13,180 nt of DNA from Alphaproteobacteria bacterium. Lineage in GTDB: Bacteria; Pseudomonadota; Alphaproteobacteria; RF32; CAG-239. The position numbers and the translations under genes are program-made. The stretch is taken from NCBI GenBank assembly GCA_017546885.1, contig JAFYRQ010000043.1, positions 1 through 13,180 of the forward strand, written 5' to 3'. Under the pieces are notes generated by a model. That model ran no database searches and had not been told where the DNA came from. It worked only from the letters and a program-made list of their open reading frames with translations. Positions 7,487 to 13,180 of the stretch are shown one piece after another (position 1 is the stretch's first letter; each line of letters begins with the position of its first letter).

Positions 7487-7684
7487 TTACCTAATTAAAG
7501 TATCCCTCTGTTTCCTCGGAGTGCCACAAATATCCCCCGCTTTAGCGGTTTCAATCTGCTTATCGGCATAACAAAAATCCGAGGGCAGGTTATCAAAATA
7601 AACGGCTTTTCCACAGCCACAAATTAACAAAACAAAAAGGCTTATATCATAATTATTTTTTAAAATCCAGTAAAAAATTGGCAA
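7487..7684 (-). CDS. Possible small lipoprotein between formylglutamase and transglycosylase genes
   Basis: The frame fills the 166-base gap between two co-directional genes and ends 17 bases before the transglycosylase start. Its central part reads ISLFVLLICGCG, which looks like a lipoprotein signal peptide with a lipobox-like ICGC, followed by a short polar domain with two more cysteines (DFCYAD and GDICG). The only start available in frame is TTG at 7684, which has no clear ribosome binding site and overlaps the upstream gene by 32 bases. An ATG at about 7652-7650 would give MI but meets TAA at once in its own frame; a one-base change there would give a clean MIISLFVLL start. It may be a real gene with an unusual start, a frameshifted gene, or chance. 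Confidence 0.35.
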   Translation of the reverse strand: MPIFYWILKNNYDISLFVLLICGCGKAVYFDNLPSDFCYADKQIETAKAGDICGTPRKQRDTLIR

Positions 7685-8537
7685 GGCCGGTTATCGCATT
7701 GCAGATATCTGTGCTAACATATTGGAAGTTAGGTGTTTTTTTATACACAGTTTCATCTTCATAAATGCTTCTGTTTATTTCCATTTGCAGGGTATAAACA
7801 TTTTTTCGCGGCTGACAATAATTAAAACTTATATAAGCACCTGAATAAGGACAATCAATACTTACATTATATTTTTGTTCCAAAAAATGAGTCATGAACT
7901 CTACCACCTCGGTCGGGCAACTCTGCTCAAACAATGTGCCTAAACAAAATTCGATTTGTCGATTGTCTTGCATTATGTTGCATATTTTTGAAGGCATGGA
8001 GTGACAATCAAGAACTAAACAGAAACCAAACTTTTTAACTGTTTTATCAATAATTTTTTGTAAGCTTTTATGATAAACGTTATAAACATTTTTGATTCTT
8101 TCTTGAGCTTCGTTATAGTCAAGCAACCCGTCATAAATGTTTTTTCTCTCTGAGGTAATTCGGTGAAACAAGCCTAATCCGACGCGACATCTTTTATTGT
8201 TGGTTGCAATATCGGTATTCGGATAATTATAAAACATGGCAGGGTCAATTTCGATAGCATCTCTGTTCACATCAATAAATGCTCGCCCTATATTAAGGCT
8301 TATCATCGGAATACCTAAATCGGAAGCTTCTGCAACCAACTCATCAACAAAAGGGTCTTCGTTAGAACGCAGTTCATTTTCGCTAACGGCAACATTTTCT
8401 ATAAATTCTTCAGGAAAAACGGTGCCGCTGTGCGGAACTGACAAAACCAAAGGATAACGTTGATTTTTGGTGTTGTACTCATTAACAACTTTCAGCTTTG
8501 AATAATCAACCTGAAATTTTATATGCTTTTTACTCAT
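7653..8537 (-). CDS. N-formylglutamate amidohydrolase family protein
   Basis: This 294-residue zinc hydrolase belongs to the FGase family (PF05013), which hydrolyses N-formylglutamate at the end of one histidine-degradation route; many members have unproved substrates. Visible motifs are LSVPHSGTVFP (35-36, PH), NEDPFVDELVAE, FIDVNRDAIEIDPAMF, LVLDCHSMPS (H179) and MEINRSIYEDE, in the family order and at the usual length. The ATG at 8537 has AGGGG 8 bases upstream. No hut genes are nearby; instead it heads a minus-strand run with a cell-wall lytic enzyme and a thioesterase, so a histidine role is not supported by context. A 12-bp palindrome (TTGTTGCAACAA, 8551-8562) lies just upstream of its ribosome binding site. 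Confidence 0.85.
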   Translation of the reverse strand: MSKKHIKFQVDYSKLKVVNEYNTKNQRYPLVLSVPHSGTVFPEEFIENVAVSENELRSNEDPFVDELVAEASDLGIPMISLNIGRAFIDVNRDAIEIDPAMFYNYPNTDIATNNKRCRVGLGLFHRITSERKNIYDGLLDYNEAQERIKNVYNVYHKSLQKIIDKTVKKFGFCLVLDCHSMPSKICNIMQDNRQIEFCLGTLFEQSCPTEVVEFMTHFLEQKYNVSIDCPYSGAYISFNYCQPRKNVYTLQMEINRSIYEDETVYKKTPNFQYVSTDICNAITGLANFLLDFKK

Positions 8538-8606
8538 ATCAATACCCCTGTTGTTGCAACAAAAACAGACTATCAGATAAAGATTAAATTTTTAATAATA
8601 AAAATC

Positions 8607-8635
8607 TTGCCAAATAAAAACAATTGAGGTAAAAG
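8607..8635 (+). promoter_or_regulatory. Promoter of tRNA-Val
   Basis: TTGCCA (8607-8612) and TAAAAG (8630-8635) are separated by exactly 17 bases. Transcription would start near 8642, a few bases before the mature 5' end of the tRNA. The -35 box matches consensus at five of six positions and the -10 box at four. Confidence 0.55.
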
Positions 8636-8648
8636 ACATATCTGTCTC

Positions 8649-8724
8649 GGGTGTGTAGCTCAGCGGTATGAGCACTACGTTGACATCGTAGGGGTCACAA
8701 GTTCGATCCTTGTCACACCCACCA
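8649..8724 (+). tRNA. tRNA-Val (anticodon GAC), CCA encoded
   Basis: A full cloverleaf can be drawn by hand: acceptor stem GGGTGTG (8649-8655) with CACACCC (8714-8720); D arm GCTC/GAGC; anticodon stem CTACG/CGTAG with loop TTGACAT, anticodon GAC at 8682-8684; T arm ACAAG/CTTGT with loop TTCGATC. Discriminator A and CCA are encoded (8721-8724). It reads GUC and GUU. It is a single gene with its own promoter and terminator. Confidence 0.96.
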
Positions 8725-8727
8725 ATT

Positions 8728-8758
8728 AAAAAACTCGGAGTTCAGCTCCGAGTTTTTT
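8728..8758. terminator. Bidirectional intrinsic terminator after tRNA-Val and gpt
   Basis: AAACTCGGAG (8731-8740) pairs perfectly with CTCCGAGTTT (8746-8755) around a five-base loop. A runs on the left and T runs on the right allow it to end both the plus-strand tRNA and the minus-strand gpt transcript. Confidence 0.9.
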
Positions 8759-8760
8759 TG

Positions 8761-9195
8761 TTAAACGGCATCAAATTCCCAAGGAAACACCAACCATTTA
8801 TCTTTAGCTTTTAATGTTGCTGGAAAATCCAATACGGCATCGGCATATTTTGTATATACAACGGCGCATTTTGCTTGAGGATATTGTTGTTTTATATATT
8901 TATAAGTGTTTCCGGAGTCGTATAAATCATCAACAAACAGAGTTTGTTCGTCAACATCTATATTAGGAGCTAACAAACATTTCAGTTCTGTTTGTTTGTC
9001 ATCGTTTCCGTAACTGACTAAAGCAATGCTGTCAATTGTACGAATATCTAAAAATTGTGCCAAAAGGCAAGCAGGAACCATTCCGCCACGAGTGATTGCA
9101 ATAATTTTATTAAAGTTATTGTTTTTTATGCGTTCCGCCAGTTTTTTGCATTCTTCAACGATTTCATCATAAGAAATATATTCTTTTTCAGCCAT
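8761..9195 (-). CDS. gpt: Xanthine-guanine phosphoribosyltransferase-like PRTase
   Basis: This 144-residue purine-salvage enzyme would join a purine base to PRPP to give the nucleotide. It aligns by eye with E. coli Gpt: N-terminal EKEYISYDEI, the ITRGGMVPACLLAQFLDIR segment, the SYGNDDKQTELK loop, the PRPP-binding motif LFVDDLYDSGNT (residues 86-97) and the C-terminal WLVFPWEFD, which corresponds to the Gpt purine-stacking Trp region. It is slightly shorter than E. coli Gpt (about 152). AGGAAC upstream of the ATG overlaps the ymdB stop, and the genes are 9 bases apart, so they form one transcript. Xanthine against guanine or hypoxanthine preference cannot be decided here. Confidence 0.82.
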   Translation of the reverse strand: MAEKEYISYDEIVEECKKLAERIKNNNFNKIIAITRGGMVPACLLAQFLDIRTIDSIALVSYGNDDKQTELKCLLAPNIDVDEQTLFVDDLYDSGNTYKYIKQQYPQAKCAVVYTKYADAVLDFPATLKAKDKWLVFPWEFDAV

Positions 9196-9204
9196 TTTTT
9201 GTTC

Positions 9205-9987
9205 CTATATACTAAATTGTTCAATAGTTTTTGCTAAACCGGTTGTGTCATCGGTTTCAACATAAATTCCCCAAACCGTTCCGTTAGTTCTGCATACTTC
9301 AAGTCGATTCCCGTTATATTTCTGACACAGTCTGTCAATAGGAGCCTGTTTATCAAAACCAAGAACGGAGTCATAGTTTCCGCACATTCCTACATCGGTA
9401 ATATAGGCCGTACCGTTGGGTAAAACTTTTGCATCTGCTGTTGGGACGTGAGTGTGTGTGCCGGCTACAACGGATACTCTGCCATCCATATAATATCCGA
9501 GTGAAAGTTTTTCCGATGTGCATTCTGCATGAATATCAACAAAAATTGCATCAATATTTCTGCCTAAAGAATATGACTTCAGCAACTTATCTAAAGTTAA
9601 TGCCGGGTTATCGATACTTTCCATAAATACTCGTCCTAAAACTTGAGTAATAAGGATTCTTTTTCCGTTCGGGAGTTCAAATTCCGTATATCCTCGTCCG
9701 CAACACGTCTCGGGATAATTGAGCGGACGAATAATTCTTTTGTTTTCATCTAAAAACGGGAGAATATCTCGTTGTTGCCAAACATGATTTCCGGTGGTTA
9801 AAACATCTGTTCCCGATTCTAAAAATTCTTTTGCAATTCCCGGTGTAACCCCAAAACCGTGTGCGGCATTTTCAATATTAACAATTATTACGTCGGCATT
9901 GTATTTTTGTCGCATATTTTTCAAGTTGTTTAATACTGCATCTCTACCGGCTCTGCCGACCACATCTCCGCAATAAATAATTTTCAA
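9205..9987 (-). CDS. ymdB: YmdB-family metallophosphoesterase, TTG start
   Basis: This 260-residue enzyme belongs to the YmdB/TIGR00282 family; the characterised Bacillus member is a dinuclear-metal 2',3'-cyclic nucleotide phosphodiesterase that affects RNA turnover and biofilm. Motifs in order: IIYCGDVVGRAGR (D8), NIENAAHG (E39), TTGNHVWQQ (N67, H68), VDIHAE and AGTHTHVPTAD, all ligands kept. I place the start at the TTG at 9987, not the upstream ATG at 10086: AGGAG (9995-9999) stands 7 bases before the TTG, homology begins there (LKIIYCGD), and the longer frame would run through the 6S RNA and its terminator. The ribosome binding site begins just 2 bases past the 6S terminator T run, so ymdB is expressed from read-through or a promoter inside the 6S region. 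Confidence 0.9.
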   Translation of the reverse strand: MKIIYCGDVVGRAGRDAVLNNLKNMRQKYNADVIIVNIENAAHGFGVTPGIAKEFLESGTDVLTTGNHVWQQRDILPFLDENKRIIRPLNYPETCCGRGYTEFELPNGKRILITQVLGRVFMESIDNPALTLDKLLKSYSLGRNIDAIFVDIHAECTSEKLSLGYYMDGRVSVVAGTHTHVPTADAKVLPNGTAYITDVGMCGNYDSVLGFDKQAPIDRLCQKYNGNRLEVCRTNGTVWGIYVETDDTTGLAKTIEQFSI

Positions 9988-10000
9988 TTTCAGGCTCCTA

Positions 10001-10025
10001 CAAAAAAACTCCGTTTGAACGGAGT
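10001..10025 (-). terminator. Intrinsic terminator of 6S RNA
   Basis: On the minus strand ACTCCGTT and AACGGAGT (10008-10025) form a near-perfect stem with a tiny loop, followed by seven T (10002-10008). It lies 16 bases downstream of the 6S closing stem and directly upstream of the ymdB ribosome binding site. Confidence 0.85.
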
Positions 10026-10040
10026 ATAATAAAAACTTAA

Positions 10041-10199
10041 AGAGATAACCGTCGGGCCGTACAAAACATTCTATCACGAACCGCATCTCACTAGGTGGGT
10101 GTCGTATGCAAAGACCACGATCAGAGCAGGAACAACTCCCTAAAAAAACTTGTGGCTCGGAAGATCTGCGGAATTACGCACCAAACAGTCATCTCTCCA
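10041..10199 (-). ncRNA. ssrS: 6S RNA
   Basis: The roughly 159-base RNA mimics an open promoter and binds the housekeeping RNA polymerase holoenzyme. Its ends pair: AGAGAUGACUGU (5' end, 10196-10185) with ACGGUUAUCUCU (10052-10041), allowing G-U pairs. Inside, CCGCA pairs with UGCGG and GCCAC with GUGGU, giving a long rod with internal bulges and a tip hairpin AGGGA/UCCU, as expected for 6S. The GACACCCACCUAG stretch resembles the 3'-side region of known 6S RNAs. Its position directly after zapA is the usual place of ssrS in Alphaproteobacteria and many other Proteobacteria. It has its own promoter and terminator. Exact ends are estimates. Confidence 0.85.
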
Positions 10200-10206
10200 T
10201 ATTTTT

Positions 10207-10235
10207 ATACTACAATGTTTCGATACGTTTTGCAA
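10207..10235 (-). promoter_or_regulatory. Promoter of 6S RNA inside the zapA 3' end
   Basis: On the minus strand TTGCAA (10235-10230) and TAGTAT (10212-10207) are exactly 17 bases apart and place the start at about 10199-10200, right at the 6S closing stem. The -10 box overlaps the zapA stop codon, so the promoter is embedded in the end of the coding region. Confidence 0.6.
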
Positions 10236-10524
10236 TATTTTTTATTTTTTCATCCAGAGTTTTAATTTTTTCTGCCCATATTTCATCATTGTTGTTTTGT
10301 TCGACGGGAGTATTTGCATTTTTTCTGGCTTCCATCAAGTCATCAGCTACTAAAATTCCTATCATTGCCAAAAACATATTTTCACTGATTTGACCGCTGA
10401 AAGCTTTGAGCATTTGAGCCTTTTGTTCCAAAATTTGAGCTAACTGCATAATGCGAAATTCTTGTCCGTTTTCGCAGGCAATAGGATATTCTCGGTCATT
10501 AATTGTGATAACTACCTGTGCCAT
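10210..10524 (-). CDS. zapA: Cell division protein ZapA
   Basis: This 104-residue cytoplasmic protein stabilises and bundles FtsZ filaments at the division ring. The N-terminal globular domain shows the family pattern VVITINDREYPIACENGQEF, followed by LAQILEQKAQML, the helix MFLAMIGILVADDLMEAR and a C-terminal coiled coil (IWAEKIKTLDEKIKNIAKRI). Length is normal. Its ATG shares one base with the stop codon of the upstream 58-residue gene (TAATG), which indicates translational coupling. It is followed by 6S RNA, the usual neighbour. Confidence 0.93.
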   Translation of the reverse strand: MAQVVITINDREYPIACENGQEFRIMQLAQILEQKAQMLKAFSGQISENMFLAMIGILVADDLMEARKNANTPVEQNNNDEIWAEKIKTLDEKIKNIAKRIETL

Positions 10525-10700
10525 TATTTTATAGCCTCATTTAAGCTTGCTACCAAATCATCAATTTTTTTGATTGAATTTTGAGCGGTTTCTTTCAGAA
10601 GTTTAATGCTTTCAATTTTGTTTTTAACCATCAATTCAAGCTGAGCAAGATTATTTTCCAGCTCTTTCCATGCTTCTTCTGATTTTGGCATATTATTCAT
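10524..10700 (-). CDS. Small coiled-coil protein upstream of zapA (DUF4164-like)
   Basis: The 58-residue frame starts MNNMPKSEEAWKELENNLAQ and ends in VASLNEAIK. It is almost wholly predicted helix with heptad-like hydrophobic spacing (L, L, L, M, I, I, L) and no signal peptide. Its TAA overlaps the zapA ATG by one base. A short coiled-coil gene directly before zapA is a recurrent arrangement in Alphaproteobacteria, often annotated DUF4164; I assign it on position and composition, not on a motif. A role with ZapA in division is an inference. The AAAGAAAG upstream is only a weak ribosome binding site. Confidence 0.7.
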   Translation of the reverse strand: MNNMPKSEEAWKELENNLAQLELMVKNKIESIKLLKETAQNSIKKIDDLVASLNEAIK

Positions 10701-10730
10701 TGATTCACTTTCTTTTAATCTTATTTGTCA

Positions 10731-10736
10731 TATAAT
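10731..10736 (+). promoter_or_regulatory. Candidate -10 box in the divergent region
   Basis: A consensus TATAAT lies in the 78-base gap between the zapA operon and the plus-strand ThiE-like gene. Its -35 region is poor (T-rich only). The overlapping ATAATA gives TATTAT on the other strand, so both directions may use this spot. Confidence 0.3.
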
Positions 10737-10778
10737 ATCGGCATAATAATTAATTAACGTATATATTTCAAGCGACAA

Positions 10779-11312
10779 ATGACAAATTTTATTTTAAACA
10801 TTACATCTCCGAACGATGAGTTGATGATATCTTCTCAAGAAATTCAGTGTTATACTCTTAATTCCGATATGGATTTGGGAGCTTTGAAAGACATAACTTC
10901 TAAACTTTCGAAAGCGGGAAAAATAGTTTTATTGCACGGAAATAAGGCATTGGAGCTATGTAAAAATTTGAGGGCAGACGGAATAATTGTCGATTTAACA
11001 TCAAGTAAAAATATAAAAAAAGATATTGAAGCAATTCGACAGAAATCAGGCGATATGACCTTGGGGATAATTTGTCGTAATCGTAGGCACGAAGCTATGA
11101 TTGTCAGCGAAAATGAACCGGATTTTATCATCTTTAAGGTATGGCACGACGGTCAGGATAAAACAATTGAACTTGCCAAATGGTATAATGAGTTCTTTTT
11201 GTTACAAATGGCAATAATGCCGCAAGATGATGATATAGCCTTTGCAGAATATTCGGCAGATATAATGATTTTAACGCCGGAATTATATAAGATTTTTGTT
11301 GCTAAAAAATAA
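10779..11312 (+). CDS. ThiE-like (thiamine phosphate synthase fold) protein, degenerate
   Basis: This 177-residue protein resembles part of the TIM barrel of the ThiE/TenI family: a KIVLLHGNKALELCKNL strand-helix, RADGIIVDL in the place of the family's ADGVHLG, then DMTLGIICRNRRHEAMIVSE in the place of the ILGVSCH..EA segment, and EPDFIIFKVW for the ADYIGFGP strand. The phosphate- and pyrimidine-binding residues I would expect (QxD after the Gly strand, TKT after GP) are absent, and it is shorter than ThiE (about 200). It is probably not an active synthase. It precedes efp by 57 bases on the same strand. No strong ribosome binding site is seen before the ATG at 10779. The fold assignment is tentative; treat it as a conserved protein of unknown function. 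Confidence 0.5.
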   Translation: MTNFILNITSPNDELMISSQEIQCYTLNSDMDLGALKDITSKLSKAGKIVLLHGNKALELCKNLRADGIIVDLTSSKNIKKDIEAIRQKSGDMTLGIICRNRRHEAMIVSENEPDFIIFKVWHDGQDKTIELAKWYNEFFLLQMAIMPQDDDIAFAEYSADIMILTPELYKIFVAKK

Positions 11313-11369
11313 AGATTAGGGTAAGTATTCACATAAAAAAGAAAATAAGCTTATTTAAGGAGTATAAAG

Positions 11370-11933
11370 ATGAAACAACAAGCTGTAGCAATCCGTGTCG
11401 GTTGGGTTATTGAATACAAAGGAAAACCTTGGACAGTAGTTAAGGCCACTCATATTAAACCGGGAAAAGGCGGTGCTTTTATGCAGGTGGAAATGAAATC
11501 TGTTGAAGAAGGTACAAAAACAAACGAACGTTTCCGTTCGGAAGATACCGTAGAAAAACTTATGGTAGAAGAAAAAGATTGCCAATTCTTATATGAAGAT
11601 TCTCTCGGTCTTACTTTTATGGATTCCGAAACCTTTGAACAATTTGTAATGCCATCAGACATCGTTGGCGATTCTCGTCCGTTTATGAGCGAAGGTATGA
11701 CAGTGTATATTAACTTTATTGACGGAAAACCTGTTGCCGTTGAATTGCCACAACAAGTTATTTGTACGGTTGTTGAAACAGAACCTGTTGTAAAAGGTCA
11801 AACAGCAGCATCATCATACAAACCGGCAATACTTGATAATGGTGTTCGTGTTATGGTTCCTCCGTTTATCAACCAAGGCGAAAAAATCGTTGTCGGAACA
11901 GCTGAAGCTAACTATGTTGAAAGAGCAAAATAA
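11370..11933 (+). CDS. efp: Elongation factor P
   Basis: EF-P binds between the P and E sites of the ribosome and rescues stalling at polyproline stretches. The 187 residues show the three-domain EF-P layout: the N-terminal KOW-like domain with the modification loop KPGKGGAF, where K33 is the position lysylated or otherwise modified in other bacteria; FLYEDSLGLTFMD and the FEQF segment in domain II; and VMVPPFINQGEKIVVGTAEANYVERAK at the C-terminus. AAGGAG at 11357-11362 is a strong ribosome binding site, 7 bases from the ATG. A perfect 14-base palindrome (AAATAAGCTTATTT, 11343-11356) stands immediately before it. Modification enzymes are not in the window. The stop overlaps the next ATG (TAATG). 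Confidence 0.97.
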   Translation: MKQQAVAIRVGWVIEYKGKPWTVVKATHIKPGKGGAFMQVEMKSVEEGTKTNERFRSEDTVEKLMVEEKDCQFLYEDSLGLTFMDSETFEQFVMPSDIVGDSRPFMSEGMTVYINFIDGKPVAVELPQQVICTVVETEPVVKGQTAASSYKPAILDNGVRVMVPPFINQGEKIVVGTAEANYVERAK

Positions 11934-12736
11934 TGTCTTATCTTTCCCCTTTATTGACAATGCTTGTAAATGCGGTCAAAAAGTCTACATCAAATCTTGA
12001 TCGTGATTTTAGCGAAATAGAACGTTTACAGTCTTCTGTTCGTCCTTACCAAAATTTTGTTACAAACTCTTATAATAAGACTGCACAAAATTTGCGTATA
12101 GAACTTGCTAAAATCAGACCTGATGCGCTTTTTATTGAAAACAGCGTAAAGACTGTTCCCGTAAAAGGCAGTTGTTTTTTGGTTAATCCGATTGACGGAT
12201 TAAATAACTTTTCCCGTGGTATTGCTTTGTTTGCGACAACAGTTGCTTATTGTGAAAACGGTGAAGTTAAAGCGTCTGTAATTTATAACAGAGCCAGTGA
12301 TGAACTTTATTTTGCCGAAAAAGGTAACGGTTCTTACAAGGAAGGATTCCGCAGTCATGAGCGTTTGCGTGTTTCGACCAATAAAGATGAAACATTTGCA
12401 CTGATTTCTGCTCAAGTAGGTTATGATGCAACTTCGGAAGATTTTGCAAAATCATATAATCGTATATCTAAAGTTGCTTCTCAAAGCAGAATGTTGGGAG
12501 CCGTTTCTGTTGCAATGTATTATACAGCAGCAGGCAAGACGGATATTACTGCCAGCTTCGGAAACAACTTAAACAGCGTTGTTGCCGGATTGTTATTGGT
12601 TAAAGAAGCCGGAGGATATGTTTATAATCTTGACGGAAAAGAAATTGCTCCGGCTAAATTGGAAGAAGTAATCGTAGGCGATAATGTTATTGCTTCAAAC
12701 AATAATATGGAAGCTTTAATTAAGAAAATAGCTTAA
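11933..12736 (+). CDS. suhB: SuhB/inositol monophosphatase-family protein lacking metal ligands (likely pseudoenzyme)
   Basis: This 267-residue protein has the full IMPase fold pattern and begins like alphaproteobacterial SuhB (SPLLTMLVNAVKK, then RDFSEIERLQSS). The metal-binding positions are changed: the GEE/TEES site reads IENS (E69 kept, N70), motif A reads VNPIDGLNNF instead of the usual DPIDGTTNF (first Asp is N85, the DGT Thr is L90, D88 kept), and the WD of motif B reads LN (L213, N214) before VVAGLLLVKEAGG. Three of the usual ligands are thus Asn or changed, so phosphatase activity is unlikely. In E. coli, SuhB works in rRNA antitermination independently of catalysis, so a retained non-catalytic role is plausible. 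The ATG overlaps the efp stop, so the two are coupled. The reading frame is intact and not decayed. Confidence 0.88.
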   Translation: MSYLSPLLTMLVNAVKKSTSNLDRDFSEIERLQSSVRPYQNFVTNSYNKTAQNLRIELAKIRPDALFIENSVKTVPVKGSCFLVNPIDGLNNFSRGIALFATTVAYCENGEVKASVIYNRASDELYFAEKGNGSYKEGFRSHERLRVSTNKDETFALISAQVGYDATSEDFAKSYNRISKVASQSRMLGAVSVAMYYTAAGKTDITASFGNNLNSVVAGLLLVKEAGGYVYNLDGKEIAPAKLEEVIVGDNVIASNNNMEALIKKIA

Positions 12737-12753
12737 AGGTAAAGGGAGTTAAA

Positions 12754-13180
12754 ATGTATCGGCTGATAATTTTATTTTTGTTTAGCTTTTGCTTGGCATT
12801 ATCAAGTGCTAAAGCGGCTGATTATGAAATTAATTTATCGGTGCTGAATGCGTTAGGTCAAGATAATGTTGACCAAGAACTCCCCATGCCTGATTTAGAG
12901 ACTCCGAAGTCTATAAAAAAAGCAACGGAAAAAGTCGCAAAAAAGACTGTAAAAAAAGCAGATAAAAAAGTCGTCAAAAAAGCAATCGTTAAAAAAGAGA
13001 CTTCTAAACAAGAAACTCCTAAAAAGGAAGCGGTAAAAGAAGTTTTACCTCCGGTTGTTGCGACTGATAAAGTCAAAGAAAATAAAACAGAAATAGCGGA
13101 AAACAAAGAAACAAAAGAAGATAAAATTACAGTTGCTGAGCCTGTTAAAGAACAAAAAACAGAAGCTCCGAAAGTTGAAG
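12754..13180 (+). CDS. Exported Lys/Glu-rich low-complexity protein, C-terminus beyond window
   Basis: The frame opens at the ATG at 12754 behind GGGAG (12744-12748), 17 bases after the suhB stop, and is still open at the window end (142 codons). Residues 1-26 form a classical signal peptide (LIILFLFSFCLALSSAKA, cleavage near KAA-DY). A short segment, EINLSVLNALGQDNVDQELP, is followed by a long stretch of lysine-rich KK repeats (KKTVKKADKKVVKKAIVKK) and then Glu/Lys/Pro-rich sequence with VKE and TE repeats. This looks like a periplasm-spanning linker, as in TonB- or OmpA-type envelope proteins, with the functional domain downstream. The family cannot be named from what is visible. Confidence 0.75.
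   Translation, partial: MYRLIILFLFSFCLALSSAKAADYEINLSVLNALGQDNVDQELPMPDLETPKSIKKATEKVAKKTVKKADKKVVKKAIVKKETSKQETPKKEAVKEVLPPVVATDKVKENKTEIAENKETKEDKITVAEPVKEQKTEAPKVE

Noticed and set aside
8551..8562. TTGTTGCAACAA palindrome before the formylglutamase-family gene as an operator
   Set aside because: A 12-base palindrome in AT-rich sequence can arise by chance and no second copy was seen; noted only in the gene entry.
9988..10086. Extended N-terminus of YmdB starting at an ATG at 10086
   Set aside because: It would translate the 3' part of 6S RNA and its terminator, has no family similarity, and a TTG with a well-placed AGGAG explains the known N-terminus.
10106..10393. Plus-strand frame over 6S RNA and zapA
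   Set aside because: It is the complement of the zapA coding region and the 6S RNA, with no ribosome binding site or family pattern.
11343..11356. AAATAAGCTTATTT palindrome before efp as a regulatory element
   Set aside because: It is short and AT-rich with weak pairing as RNA; no support beyond symmetry.
1..13180. CRISPR arrays, insertion sequences, phage genes or attachment sites
   Set aside because: I saw no spaced direct repeats, transposase or integrase motifs, and no repeat of the tRNA-Val 3' end elsewhere in the window.

Overview
This is an AT-rich bacterial chromosome segment from an anaerobe that is most likely an uncultured, host- or gut-type alphaproteobacterium. The lineage is an inference from gene order: a small coiled-coil gene, zapA and 6S RNA in a row, and efp directly followed by a suhB-type gene, are arrangements I associate with Alphaproteobacteria. 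The anaerobic lifestyle is inferred from the [FeFe]-hydrogenase operon.

Layout. Positions 1-683 hold truA, cut by the window edge. Positions 744-5634 are one plus-strand operon: a thioredoxin-like [2Fe-2S] ferredoxin; a sensory (HydS, group C-like) [FeFe]-hydrogenase with ferredoxin, H-cluster, 4Fe-4S and PAS domains that is interrupted by an in-frame TAA; a PP2C/SpoIIE-type phosphatase; a second thioredoxin-like ferredoxin; and a catalytic, group B-like monomeric [FeFe]-hydrogenase. A bidirectional terminator closes it. Positions 5703-8537 are minus-strand genes: an N-formylglutamate amidohydrolase-family protein, a possible small lipoprotein, a lytic transglycosylase, an acyl-ACP thioesterase, and, beyond a perfect 12-bp inverted repeat, a 75-residue protein of unknown function. 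A tRNA-Val(GAC) with its own promoter and terminator lies at 8649-8724. Positions 8761-10700 are a minus-strand cluster: a 58-residue coiled-coil protein, zapA, 6S RNA with its own promoter and terminator, ymdB and gpt. Positions 10779-13180 run on the plus strand: a degenerate ThiE-like protein, efp, a SuhB/IMPase homologue that has lost most of its metal ligands, and a secreted Lys/Glu-rich protein cut by the window end.

The most interesting unit is the hydrogenase operon. A hydrogenase-like protein with sensory features (proton-relay Cys replaced by Ala in motif L1, a PAS domain) is translationally coupled to a protein phosphatase and placed ahead of a catalytic hydrogenase that keeps all H-cluster residues. 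This reads as an H2- or redox-sensing circuit built next to the enzyme it may control. No partner kinase, anti-sigma antagonist or HydE/F/G maturase is in the window. In this copy the sensor is broken by a single stop codon, which is either a recent inactivation or a sequence error. The second notable protein is the efp-linked SuhB homologue, which looks like a pseudoenzyme.
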